A stretch of DNA of 64,000 bases from positions 39,168,497 through 39,232,496 of the forward strand of contig OY743176.1 of NCBI GenBank assembly GCA_963555705.1, in the 5' to 3' direction. Position 1 is the first letter of the stretch. Each line of letters begins with the position of its first letter. The position numbers and the translations under genes are program-made. Under the pieces are notes generated by a model. It made no database searches and was not told where the DNA came from. It saw nothing but the letters and a program-made list of their open reading frames with translations. This DNA is from Ligustrum vulgare (Eukaryota > Streptophyta > Magnoliopsida > Lamiales > Oleaceae). Below, in pieces: positions 43,741-55,380 of this stretch.

Positions 43741-44250
43741 TTATGTGGAAATTCAAGAAAACTCAAGAATAGTTGATCTAGACACCAACTAACAAGAAGG
43801 GATTTCTTTTCTTGCTCGAAAAATAAACGAAAGAAAGAAATTAAGAGAATGTCAAGAATTAAAGAAATCCCAAGAAAGTAATTCTTGAATTTTGACTAGA
43901 AAAGAAAGAATATCAAGAATTATAATTTGACTTGGAAGGCAATGATTTGTCAAGAATTTAAGGAAATTCAAGAAAGTGGTTCTTGAATGGATTTTTTTTT
44001 TTTTATTTATTTTTGGTGAATTTTCGGAATAAATAAATTAAATAAATTCGACAACGAACACAACAAAAAAAACGAAACTTAATTCGGATAAGAGTTAAGT
44101 AAAACAAACACTTTTGAAATTTTGTTGGAACGATTTTCTGGATTAAAGACTCAACAAACTCAAGAACAAGAAGAACGCAAAAAACTGAAAACAAAACACT
44201 CAACAAGATATGGAAGATTTTTATGGGACTCGATGATAAACATAAAAATG
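43741..44250 (-). other. N2 leader, primer site deleted
   Basis: AT-rich leader with T-run (43990-44010) and GAATTTTCGGAATAAA. No protein is seen. It passes directly into LTR sequence at about 44251; the primer site and the last part of the LTR are missing. Confidence 0.6.
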
Positions 44251-45362
44251 AAACTGGAAAGTTCCGAATTCAGGTTGGAACAGACGATAACAATGCAACC
44301 CCGACCTCACGACGCAAGAACCATGGGTATATTAAACCCGAGACCCATTACGATGCGGAGATAAGAACCACAAATGGGGAACGCCACAAGGAATGTCCAG
44401 ATCCTTGATAAGTTCAATTGTTTTGAATGCCACAAGATTTGAATCTTGATAAATTCGTTGTTTAAAGGGAAAATCCTTACCTTTAGAGAGAGTAAAAACA
44501 CTCAATAATTTTATTCATCAAAAGTTTACATTTTACATTCAATGGAAAAGCATATAAATAGGCAAAATAAACCCTAGTCGCTAACTGACTCTGAATAGAA
44601 TTCTAATTAAGCTAAAATAGCTAAAATAATTAAAATAACCAAAATTACCAAAATTGGAAAAAGAATTAAAAACCAATAAAGGAAATACAAATCAACTGAA
44701 ATACTAAAAATCCCGAAAATCTGATCCGCGCCGCTTACGGCCGTAAAAGTCATACTTACGGCCATAAGTCCTTCGCTGATCAAAATGTCTCAATATTAGT
44801 TACAGCCGTGAAGATTGATGTTACGGCCGTGAACTTCCATGGATTAGTTACGGCCGTGAGAACCCAGGTTACGGCCGTAAACACTGTTCTACCCAAATTG
44901 TGCGCTGATAATGTTGCGGCCGTAATTATGGAAGTTACGGCCGTAAAAGCCCTTCTGCCTTGATTTCTGATCCTTTGACATTAATTGATATGATTTGAAT
45001 CTCGACTCGAGCCCAACATGAAACTTGTTCATTTTCCTATGTAGAATATTGTTGAATTGCCTGTGTCTTGATTTCTCATTTTTGACGCCATTTCTGGATC
45101 ACATCATTCCCTCTTCCTTTAAGATGATTCGTCCTGAATCATAACATTGTTCTTAGCTTCTTTTCCGGATCACATCATCCCCTCTTCCTTTAAGACGATT
45201 CGTTCCGAATCATAAAGTTGTTCTTGGCTTGTTCAACTGGTTTAGCTTCGAACATTCTTCGTACAAGTAATGTTTGATCTTTGACATTCTCCGAACCTTC
45301 TTGACTTCTTGTTTTGGCTTGAATTATAGATTTTCCCGTAAAGCCCACCCTGATTCGTACCA
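44251..45362 (-). mobile_element. LTR shared by N2 and N3
   Basis: About 1.1 kb on the minus strand, from GGAAAGTTCCGAATTC to GATTCGTACCA. Palindrome pairs are at 44737-44945 and two internal polypurine cassettes near 45105-45130 and 45175-45215. It lies between the leader of N2 and the polypurine tract of N3, so one LTR serves as 5' LTR of one and 3' LTR of the other. That is the product of recombination between elements. Confidence 0.75.
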
Positions 45363-45436
45363 TTCCCTCCTTCTTTAGGGTGATTCGTCCCGAATCATGG
45401 TGTTGTTCTTGAAAAATCAAACTGTACCTCCTGGAT

Positions 45437-47912
45437 TGTAGCGACCAAGAATTTTTATGCAATTAATAATTATTTTAATATTTAGAAAATCGTGTCGCTA
45501 TAATCTCACCTATTATTTTGAAGTTAATGCCGCGACGCGATTCGTTTTGCCAAGTCGAGAAATATCAAATTTGTTTGATTTTAAATTAAATTTCGAGTTT
45601 TTAAAATTATATTAATTTAATTATTTATTCAAAGTATTATGGTCAAAATCATTTTTAATTTCAAATTCAGTAAAATATCTTAATCTTTCTTATTTAATTA
45701 TTTTAAGTCCAAAATACGTAATTCAATTTTATCTCAAAATTTATTTATTCTCAAATTTACTTTCAATCCAAAATATATCTGTTTTAAATACATTTTTTTC
45801 CAAATCGAAGTTAGTCAAATTTTTAGTTAATTATCTTAAATTAATCCTATTTAATTAAACCTAACTGCACCCCCACGTTTTTCATCTTTACACAAAACAC
45901 CATCATTATCATTCCAACACCCCAGCAAATTCCACCCGTTACAAATCCATTCTTTTCTTTTTTTTACTCTTTCCAGCAAAGCAAATGTCACTCACTATCA
46001 TCATTACCAATCCACAGCCCACGAACCCCCATTATGATCACCTGCATAAACTCCATCATCTATCATCACCATCATCAGATTTTCACTCTATGCACAAACC
46101 AACCATCTTCATCACAGCAATACATTCGATTCCATACTGCTCTTTACACCATAACCACCTCCAAGAAACCATCACAACCATTTTTGATAGCCGGCAATCA
46201 TCAGTCCAACCACCAGCCTGTCTCTCCAATTCACCACTGCCATGGACAAACCAATCATCATCATCATCAAATCAACCAACTTACACCATCTCCATCAACC
46301 CAATTCAATCCTCTGCAATTCACAGCCGTTCAATACCTTCAGCCCCAGCCCAAGAATTGAACCACCAATCTGTAAATCAAACAAACGTAGCCTGAAAACT
46401 CCAAAATCTACCGCCACCTCCACTGCCAAACCTGAATCCCCATCTATCAGTTTCAAATTCAAAATCAAAACCCAAAAGACTGCAAAGAATTTGAAACCCT
46501 GTTACTTACCAAAATCGCCTACTGCCCAAAGTCAACAAAACCCAAATTAAAAACCCAGAAATAGAAGAAGTTTAGAATCCTACCTTGATCGCCGATTTTG
46601 GACAGCCCAAACCCGAACTTCAAGCTTCGTCTCAACACCAATTTGCACCTCGACATCGCACCCTTTTCTCGCACCCAAACCACACTAAAGCCACACAAAT
46701 CTAGTCTACAACACCCCCGACATCTGCTACAACCTGCGCCGGAGTTTTCGCTTGCGAGCTCACCGGCTGGAGACGGATTTTCCTCAGCCACTCCTCCCCT
46801 CCCTCTCGCCCTTCGCTCTCTCTCTGTCTCTGAAATGGAAATGGGTAGAGAGAGAAAGAATCTGATTTTTTTACTAAATTGTGACTTTCGAAAATTTGCA
46901 CCTTGGTCCCTAACTTTTAAAAGTCTTTCAAATCAGTCCCCGGGTTTTAAAATGATTATTTCAGCCCTAAATTTCAAAAGTTATTATTTTAACCCATAAG
47001 TATCAAACCCATTTTATTTCAGTCCCTGCTGTTTTACCTTATTTGATTTTAAGCCCAAGTTTTAAAATATTTACATTTTAGTCCCTCAACTTTCAAAGTA
47101 TCCATTTTAGTCCCTCAACTTTCAAAACGTCAATTTCAATCCTCAAATTGTAAATTATTATTTTTAAACTATAAATTTCTAAAGACTAAGGCAACTTATG
47201 GGCTAGACGAAGCGTACGGAGAATTAAAGAATGGAAGTCATTTCCCGCTCAACTTTGCACTCGTCGGATATAAGGTAGACTCATACTCAATAATTTATTT
47301 AGCTATGATTTGCATGTGAATCTGGAATTATGTAAATCATAAATGATGTTATGTTCATGTGATTAACCATGAGGGGTAAGACGGGCAAATGCTCTCCCGA
47401 AAATGGTGTATGAAGAAGAAATGTTATATGCGCTATAACTTCCATGCATAATTGCATGTTGAATTAAGACAAGACAAGGCTACTTTCCGCACTTATGTGA
47501 ATATGCGATATGTTATGATGTTATGAGAAAAATATGTTAGCATGATTACATGTTTATGTGCAAATTTATGGATTAAGTGAATTATTCGGTTATGAGTTTA
47601 CTGAGTATTTCTTAGAAATACTCACCCCGTTATTAACAATTTTTGCAGACTTCGGAAGCGGTGGCGAGTGATGGACACAAGTGGCAAAGAAATAATTAAA
47701 TGTTATTTTTTTAAAATTTCCGTTTAAGTCGAACTTTATTTTATACTGACTATGGAGAATTTAGATTTTATTTCTATGAATGATTTGAAAGAATATTTTA
47801 TGCAAAATTTAAAATTTCATTTATTCCCGCTAAATGAATATTTTTTTTTTTTTGAAAATGAGTTTGAGACGATGAAGTGGCGTTTCGAGTATTTAGAACT
47901 CGGGGCGTCGCA
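45437..47912 (+). mobile_element. Solo LTR, 2476 bp
   Basis: Starts TGTAGCGACCAAGAATT, ends GGGGCGTCGCA, flanked by exact TSD TGGAT (45432-45436 and 47913-47917). Removing it restores the sequence seen uninterrupted at 49930-49960. The left 160 bp match the reverse complement of the right end of the solo LTR at 7147-9032. Near the right end TTACTGAGTATTTC and a splice-like TTTTTGCAG resemble the 3' part of gypsy LTRs. Frames inside (for example Ser/His-rich ones at 45985-46550) have no coding support. Confidence 0.9.
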
Positions 47913-47917
47913 TGGAT

Positions 47918-48660
47918 CAAACGGAAAATTGTCGATTCCCTGACACGCATTCAATAAATGATGCTCCTCTAATTTGTAGACATGAACGTATTGAAACACG
48001 AGGGGAATTGACCAAGGTTGATGTAAATCAAACTTCCATGCACAATAAACCTGCAAGAAAGATTTAAAAAAATGGGGAGGGAAATGTTAGCGTCTCCATG
48101 CACAAGGTATTTATCCTTGTACTCATAATACAAAACCTCCAAAACTTTTTTTTCCACCACGAGGCTCTTCTCGTCGCCTCCAAAAGTCAATATACTTTCT
48201 TGCTCATTCTCTTCTTTTTTCTCAACCACTTCTTCCAATTGTTCACATTCAACCACCTCTTCCAAATTTTTGGACTCTACCACCTCTTCTAATTCTTCAC
48301 GCCCAACTTCCAATTTTTCCTCATCAAATATTGGAGTTTGATCACCTAACTCCACCTTTTCATCTCCTACCACAAAACTCGGGGTCTCTTCAACTACTTC
48401 TAATTCATGTTTCAAGTCTCCCTCCTTCTTTTCAACATTCATATCCTGACACTCCAATTTTAAATCCCCTCCGATCTCACTTTCATCCTATTGTAATTTA
48501 GCTTCAGCTTCCCTTTCACTCTCCCTCTTTCTTAACATAGCTTCTTTTCTAGCCTTCTGTTCATACATCATCCTTTCCTCATAAATTTATGTTCGACTCT
48601 TCAAAAGCGCCCTCGCATTAATCTTTTCATCCCAACCAACTCCAATCCCAATCCTAGGTT
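47918..48660 (-). pseudogene. N3 Glu-rich ORF
   Basis: Minus strand. It begins near KPRIGIGVGWDEKINARAL (matching N1 DHKPRVGIG), has a stop after EREAEAKLQ, then MECQDMNVEKKEGDLKHEL and heptad-like EELEEVVE.KNLEEVVE repeats. The tail is LYYEYKDKYLVHGDANISLP followed by LNLSCRFIVHGSLIYINLG. It shares its repeat register closely with N4. Confidence 0.7.
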
Positions 48661-48688
48661 TATAGTTAACCCTATATTCCCATTCACG

Positions 48689-49543
48689 ACGAACACGCAG
48701 AATTAACGCCGGGGAAGTTCCGAATTCAGGTTGGAACGGACGGTAACACTAAGACCCGAGCCTCACGACGCAAGAAACAGGGGTATATTAAACCCGAGAC
48801 CCGTTACGATGCGGAAACAAGAACCATAATGGGGTGAACGCCACAAGGAATGTCCAGATCCTTGATAAGTTCAATTTGGTGAACGTCACAAATATCTCAC
48901 AATATTTGATAAGTTCGAAGGTTTTCAATCAAGAAAAATATTTGGGAGAGAAATAACTCAACACAATTTTCATTCAATCAAAGTCTTATTAATATTACAA
49001 TGAAGACGCCTTTATATAAGCAACCAGAATAAAATCCTAGTCTACTTAGGAAACTAAATAAAATCTAATCTAATTAGGGAATAGATAAAATATATCAAAA
49101 TAGACTCCTAAAATACTAAAATAGGAAAAAGGAATTAAAATATAAAAAAAGAAATAAAAATCCGTATGATTTGCATTAATCTGGATTTACGGCCGTGACA
49201 ACATTCCTTACGGCTGTAACTATACTTCCGCTTAAGGATTACGGCCATGACCAAAATACTTACGGCCGTAACTTTGGAAACCTGGAATTCTTCATTTTGA
49301 TTCGAGAGGGACTTACGATCGTGAGAATATTTGGTTACGGCCGTAACTTTGCTTCTGCACAATTTTTGATTTTCTTGGTTTCCAACTCGATTCTCGGCTT
49401 GTCTCTTGGCTTGCTCACTCGGTTTAGCCTCGAACCTTGTTCACTCTCGCAATGCTTGATCTGTGAAGCTCTTCGAACATGCTGGAAGCTTTGTTTGACT
49501 TGATTTGTAGTTCTTTCCGTCAAGTCCGCCATGATTCTCATCA
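48689..49543 (-). mobile_element. N3 5' LTR
   Basis: About 855 bp from ACGAACACGCAGAATTAACG to GATTCTCATCA. About 28 bp of the expected start are missing. Palindrome pairs are at 49188-49350. The right end abuts AAGTT of the plus-strand N4 interior. Confidence 0.78.
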
Positions 49544-50015
49544 AAGTTGGGGTAGAAGTTCAACATTTGAATGTTGAAATTGTCAATAAAAATATTGAAG
49601 AGGTTTTTGAATGTGAAAAATTAGAAGAAGTGGTTGAGAAAAAAGAAGAGAATGAGCAAGAAAGTATATTGACTTTTAGAGGCGACGAGAAGGGCCTCGT
49701 GGTGGGAAAAAAAGTTTTGGAGGTTTTGTATCATGAGTACAATGATCCATACATTGTGCATGGAGACGCTAACATTTCCCTCCCATTTTTTTTAAATCTT
49801 TCTTGCAGGTTTATTGTGCATGGAAGTTTGATTTACATCAACCTTGGTCAATTCCCCTCGTGTTCCAATACCTTCTTGTCTACAAATTGGAGGAGCATCA
49901 TTTATTGAATGCATGTCAGGGAATCGACAATTTTCCGTTTGATCCAGGAGGTACAGTTTGATTTTTCAAGAACAACACCATGATTCGTCTCGAATCATCC
50001 TACAGAAAGAGGGAA
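49544..50015 (+). pseudogene. N4 Glu-rich ORF fragment and polypurine tract
   Basis: Plus-strand interior of a fourth copy, truncated on the left: VEVQHLNVEIVNKNIEEVF, EEVVEKKEENEQESILTF, tail LYHEYNDPYIVHGDANISLP. It then continues as conserved sequence to the polypurine cassette (GATTCG-TCT-CGAATC, AGAAAGAGGGAA). The 5' part was lost where the N3 LTR joins. Confidence 0.72.
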
Positions 50016-50917
50016 TGGTACGAATCAGGGTAGGCTTGACGGGAAAATCTATAATTCAATCCAAAACAAGAAGTCAAGCAGGTTCAGAGAACGTCAAATC
50101 AAACATTGCTTGTACGAAGAAGGTTCGAGGCCAAACCAAGTGAGCAAGCCAAGAACAGCTTTATGATTCGGGACGAATCATCTTAAAGGAAGAGGGGATG
50201 ATGTGATCCGGAAAATAACTAAGAACAATGTTATGATTCGGGACGAATCTTCTTAAAGGAAGAGGGGATGATGTGATCCGAAAATGGCGTCAAAAATGAG
50301 AAATCAAGATACGGGTAATTCAACAATATTCTACATAGGAAAATGAACAAGTTTCATGTTGGGCTCGAGTCAATATTCAATTCAAATGATCAGAAATCAA
50401 GGCAGAAGGGCTTTTATGGCCGTAACTTCCATAATTACGGCCGTGCACAATTTGGGCAGAACAGCGTTTACAGCCGTAACTTGGGTTCTCACGGCCGTAA
50501 CTAATCCACGGAATTTCATGGCCGTAACATCAATCTTCACGGCCGTAACTAATATTGAAACATATTGATCCGAGAAGGACTTACGGCCATAAGTTCGACT
50601 TTTATAGCCGTAAGCGGCGCGAATCAGATTTTCGGGATTTTTAGTATTTCAGTTGATTTGTATTTCCTTTATTGGTTTTTAATTCTTTTTCCAATTTTGA
50701 TAATTTTATTTATTTTAGCTATTTTAGCCTAATTAGAATTCTATTCAGAGTCAGTTAGCGACTAGGGTTTATTTTGCCTATTTATATGCTTTTCCATTCA
50801 ATGTAAAAACAGAAGACTTTTGATGAATAAAATTATTGAGTGTTTTTTACTCTCTCTAAAGGTGAGGATTTTCCTTTTAAATAACGAACTTATCAAGATT
50901 CAAATCTTGTGGCATTG
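50016..50917 (+). mobile_element. N4 3' LTR with tripled polypurine cassette, truncated
   Basis: Starts TGGTACGAATCAGGG. Two further copies of the cassette (GATTCGGGACGAATC, AAAGGAAGAGGGGA, TGATGTGATCCG) lie at about 50164-50210 and 50235-50282, giving three in a row with the one before the LTR. Palindrome pairs are at 50413-50618. The LTR breaks off at 50917 inside its R/U5 part. Confidence 0.78.
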
Positions 50918-51153
50918 TAATTACGGCCGTAAAAGCCCTTCTGCCTTGATTTCTGATCCTTTTGACGTGAATTGAATCTTGACTCGAGCCCAACATGAAA
51001 CTTGTTCATTTTTCTATGTAGAATATTGTTGAATTGCCCGTATCTTGATTTCTCATTTTTGACGCCATTTCCGGATCACATCATCCCCTCTTCCTTTAAG
51101 ATGATTCGTCTCGAATCATAACATTGTTCTTAGCTTCTTTTTCAGATCACATC
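50918..51153 (-). mobile_element. LTR end fragment at right edge of the N2-N4 cluster
   Basis: Minus-strand LTR sequence from one palindrome (TTACGGCCGTAA near 50921) to the terminus AGATCACATCA. The terminus is exact and is followed by CTTTA of the Tat antisense-ORF region. It matches the end of the N2 LTR. It marks a separate insertion whose other end is gone. Confidence 0.72.
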
Positions 51154-54100
51154 ACTTTAGGTCGTATTGTCCGCTTCCGACGCAATATTTGAGAAAGGGG
51201 AATTTGAAGTTCGAGTTCAAAATAGCAAATGAGATGCAAATTATCATTCAAAAAAAAATTGAATGATAAATAAATATTACTTGATCTCTAGGACTACTCC
51301 TTTCCAAAGGAAGTGTGGCATCAAGTGTTTGAGGTGTTCTGTCCATGGAGCTACTGCTTTCTGAAATTGTAATGGGCTCATATACCTTCTCTACATGTTC
51401 TGAAGTGGAAGTGTGATCCATACGAGAGTGTATTATTTTAATTTTCTTTATACCTCTTTCATTTTGAACATCCAGAGGTCTCTTCCGAAGATTCGCTTGA
51501 GAATCTACATAAGAGTAGTCCAATTCACGGGCATTATGACTTTTTGTTTGTTCGGGGGAAGATGGAGATTTACCAAGTACAAAGTTATATTATCTTCGCT
51601 GGACAATAAATCTTGCACTTTAATCTTGTTCAGGCCGGGATATACTTTATCTTCTCACCAAGCTTTGTATGATGGATCAACTTGAAGTTGTATATCATCA
51701 ATGCGTCTCAGAAGATGAAATGTGCATCTACTCCCTACCCGCGTCAAAGATAACCAAGCATGGTAGAGGGTCAACGCATTGGCTGTAAACATCATTGGTT
51801 TTGGTGAGCTTGGAATCATTTTCTTAAAGCCTTGTTGTCTTGCAAATCTTTGAGGATTGTAAGCTTCAAGAATAAACAGGTTATTACCACGACGATAAGA
51901 AAGAAACCCTAGTCGAATACTCATTATGAACTCTGAAGTCTCTATAGATCTTTCATTGTTATCTGTGCGTATACACCATGAGGTAAATCATTAGAGTCCT
52001 TTTTTCCGCGAAGGAGTTCTCGACAATCAAATGCATCAACCTCCCAATGTTGGAAATCATTTAAAGTCCCAGCATATCTTCGGATAATAGGACGACCAAT
52101 GCTCTTGTCAACGTTGGCATAGATGCCCCGAACAAAATAAGTTGCAGCCCAAGCGTACAAAAAATGTCCGGAAAATGTATATTTGACTGATCCAATGTCA
52201 TGGCCAGTCACACAATTTGTTGTCTCGGTAAGTCCTCTATAAATACAAGCTAAGAAGGGAGGTACCAAGCTGTAAGTTGATTTTGTAGCCATTCTGGAAG
52301 CTACTTTAAAAGTTCCCACCCTGAGACAATCATCTCTAGAAGGAAAAATAAAACGCCAGAGCCAAAGGGAAAGATAGGCTGCTATGTCCAACTCTTCTTG
52401 TTCTTCAACGGATAAAGAAGTATTGCAGTTACCGTGTCCCTGTGCAGAATATCGTGTAATGTTTTTGTGCAAAAAGGACTCTGTAATTTTTATTTGGCTA
52501 CTGACTGATTTCCTGAAGATGGGTTTGCCTCCATAGCCTGCCTAAATGCCTTACTTTTCCTTGGATTCAAAAACACAATCATCAGTTTTGAACCAAAAAT
52601 CAATCCAGTCGCTGTGGTGGACCCGATCACTTTTCTTTTTGTCAACGATCAGTGAAAAGGCCTTGAACAAATATAAACCAGATTTGGGTAGGGAGTTCTT
52701 TAGTTCCAAAAGACTTGGTACTACCTCTTCGTAATAATCACCACTGATGGAAAGTCTAGTAATCTCTTGCATATCCCAAAGCGAAATGCTGATCTCTCCA
52801 TTGGCAGTTACAAAAGTGTTGGTTTCTGGGCACCAAACTTCACAAGGAGCTCGATAAATTGAGTCGGAACGAGAATAGTCCTTAGTGGCAGAGTAAACTG
52901 CATGAGCTAGCTCAGGAAGATTTTTCTTGATGAGAAGCTTATGAATCCAAAAGGGCCCATTCCCAAAACTTCGACAAGAAAGAAATCTCTCCACGATAAT
53001 GGACTGTACTTCCCCATTTGATCTCCCTTCGATTAATTCTCTCAGAAATAACTGCTTTTGGAATAAACGTTTTGTCTGAAGTGTGATGCGGAGGAGGACA
53101 CAAGCAAGGATGTCTAGTACGATTTGAATTCCTCTATCTGACAAAGAGAATATTCATGTCCAGACCCTGCAAAAGAACTGCATGGACGAAGGGGTATGAT
53201 GTGATTCTTGTTGGGGAATCACGGGAACTCGCGAAAATTATATAAACGCCGGGAAAGTTCTGAATTCAGGTTGGAACGGACGGTAACACTACGACCAGAG
53301 CCTCACGACGCAAGAACCAGGGGTATATTAAACCCGAGACCCGTTGCGATGAGGAAACAAGTAACATAATGGGGTGAACGCCACAAGGAATGTCCAGATC
53401 CTTGATAAGTTCAATTTGGTGAACACCACAAATATCTCACAATATTTGATAAGTTCGAAGGTGTTCAATCAAGAACAATATTTGGGAGAGAAATAACTCA
53501 ACACAATTTGTATTCAATCAAAATCTGTTTTTTTGGTATTACAATGAAGACGCCTTTATATAGGCAACCAGAATAAAGATCCTAGTCTACTTAGGATACT
53601 AAATAAAATCTAATCTAATTAGGGAATAGATAAAATCTATCAAAATAGAGTCCTAATTTAATTGGAAACAATAATAAAAACAAAGTAAATCTAATCCTAT
53701 AATTAAGGAAATAAAAATTCGCATGATTTGCATTAATTTGGAATTACGGCCGTGACAGCATCATTTACAGCCGTAACTGTGCTTCTACTTAAGGATTACG
53801 GCCGTGACCATAAACTTACGGCCGTAACTGTTAAAATCTTGGAACTCTTTAATTTCCACCCGAGGATGACTTACGGCCGTGACAAGCTAGCTTACGGCCG
53901 TAAAAACAGTTCTGATCCATTTTGACCTGATTTGATTTTTGAAGCTCTCCGAACCTGTTTGGATTCTTGTTTTGGCTTGAATATTTGATTTTCTGTCAAG
54001 TCCGTCATGATTCTCATCAGGGTATGTCAATTGCTTATGGATGGTACGCTTAAAGTCTCCTGTCAAGTTGCATGGAAGCATCAAAATAGCCTTGGTGAAG

Positions 54101-54192
54101 CAAAGGATTTGTCTTTTCCGTGCAGGATCATAAAATTCCTTAATCTCAGGTAATTTCAAATTTTTCTTGTCTTTGGAATTTTGTTTTGTCAT
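51154..54192 (-). pseudogene. Plant-mobile-domain (PMD) antisense ORF of the Tat element
   Basis: Minus strand, with an ATG at 54192: MTKQNSKDKKNLKLPEIKEF and CFTKAILMLPCNLTGDF. It is interrupted by a solo LTR (53197-54019), then FVHAVLLQGLDMN, a frame shift, SDRGIQIVLDILACVLLRI, WCPETNTFVTANGEISISLW (PMD core), two stops near 52550 and 52542, YLSLWLWRFIFPSRDDCLRV and FKVASRMATKSTYSL. Further frames at 51924-51655 and 51523-51248 follow with shifts. The WGE/NGE-x-x-x-[ST]L-x-D and later LW-RFIFP blocks are typical of plant mobile domain proteins. Antisense ORFs with such similarity are known between pol and the 3' LTR of Tat-lineage elements, and the position fits. What the protein does in the element is unknown. 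Confidence 0.78.
53197..54019 (-). mobile_element. Solo LTR in the PMD ORF
   Basis: 823 bp, TGATGTGATTC to GATTCTCATCA, exact TSD GGGTA (53192-53196 and 54020-54024). Palindrome pairs lie at 53742-53905. Confidence 0.9.
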
Positions 54193-54224
54193 CCCTAAAA
54201 AAAAAATTAAAATAAAAAAAATCA

Positions 54225-54545
54225 TCAAAAATCAACGTTTCTGTCCTGAAAATTTATTATGCTGGGGGTATCCAAATAGATACATTCCGCGTAATTTTCA
54301 GGTTTTCAAAATCTTCAACGCTGAGAATTTTATTATGTCGGGGAGTATCCAAATGGACACATTCCGCATATTTTTCAGGTCTTCAAAATCTTCAATCCTG
54401 AAAATTTTATTATGCCGGGAGTATCCAAACAGATACATTCCGCATATTTTTCAGGTCTTCTAATTTCAATCCTAAAAATTTTATTATGCCGGGGAATATC
54501 CAAAGGATACATTCCGCATATTTTTCAAGTCTTCAAAATCTTCAA
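54225..54545. repeat. About 83-bp tandem repeat upstream of the Tat polypurine tract
   Basis: Four imperfect copies carry TTATTATGCCGGGG, GTATCCAAA, GATACATTCCGCAT and TTTTTCAGGTCTTC. Each unit holds an inverted GTATCC..GGATAC-like pair. Such non-coding repeats are frequent in Tat-type 3' untranslated regions. Confidence 0.8.
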
Positions 54546-54672
54546 AATCTTTCAAGAGATATAGTTTAATACAATGTCATATTTATTTGTATTAATCTTA
54601 AAAAAAATTTCAAACCAAATTTCAAATTTCAAGATTTATCTATTTATTTATTTTCATAATATATAAATAAAT

Positions 54673-54686
54673 CTTGAGGGGGCATT
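54673..54686 (+). promoter_or_regulatory. Tat polypurine tract
   Basis: CTTGAGGGGGCATT directly precedes TGTAGGCAATATAT, the start of the Tat 3' LTR. Between the repeats and this tract (54546-54672) I see only AT-rich non-coding DNA. Confidence 0.7.
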
Positions 54687-55380
54687 TGTAGGCAATATAT
54701 ATATTTCTAAATATTAATTGGATTGGGTCAATTCAATTTTGTTTTAATCCAATTAAGTCCATTAAATAAAGTCTAGTAAAGCCCACCTAAAAGAAACCAA
54801 TGGATGAGGCCCATCCTACTTTTCAAAATCCTAACCATTTTTTTTATTTAAATATTTAAATAATAAAGGTGGTTACAATTTTTCTCTATAAATAGGACCA
54901 TTGGTCCATGATAAAAAAGAAAAAGGAGAGAAGGAAGAGAAAAGAAAAACAAGAGAAAATATATTGCAGGTGGAGAATACAAAAATTCTCTTGAAGTTCA
55001 AGCTAAGTCCAAATCCAAGAAGATCAAAGTCTTCTTCAAATCAAACAAGTTCAAATCAATTCCAAGAAGATCAAAGCCTTCTTCAAGGCAAAGCAACTCC
55101 AATCCGAAGTCCAAAATCCCAAGTTCGAATCTAAGTCTCAAGTTCCAAGGGCATAGTTCCAAGGGCAAAACAAGCAAACTCAACGAATCAAGTTTTCCAA
55201 CAAATTCAGAAGTCCAGGAATCAAGTCACGTGGCCCCTTGTCTTCAAACACGCAGATCGTTAATCAGAGGATTTTGCAATTTTAGATTTACAAGAGCTGT
55301 CCACTTGTATTTTCTCAAATTCAATTTGTAACAATTTCTATATTTTTAATAATACTTCGAAATTCTTCGTACAAGCGTGG
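54687..55380 (+). mobile_element. Tat 3' LTR
   Basis: Starts TGTAGGCAATATATA after the polypurine tract. It contains a TATA box and a purine-rich R region with TTCAAGTTCAAATC-type repeats. It fades into CRM-clan LTR sequence around 55380, so its own CA end is not resolved. The 5' LTR of the Tat element is not in the window. Confidence 0.7.
54887..54894 (+). promoter_or_regulatory. TATA box of Tat 3' LTR
   Basis: TATAAATA followed about 30 bp later by the start of a purine-rich transcript-like region. Confidence 0.5.

Larger units (their letters stand above)
45363..48688 (-). mobile_element. N3 internal region
   Basis: Minus-strand interior of a third non-autonomous copy: polypurine tract (45363-45376), conserved FPFDPGG-type block, solo LTR insertion (45437-47912), then the Glu-rich ORF to about 48660. 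The leader, primer site and first 28 bp of the next LTR are deleted. Confidence 0.75.

Noticed and set aside
45985..46999. Ser/Thr/His-rich frames as protein genes
   Set aside because: They lie wholly inside a solo LTR bounded by an exact TSD, overlap each other on both strands and have no recognisable domain.
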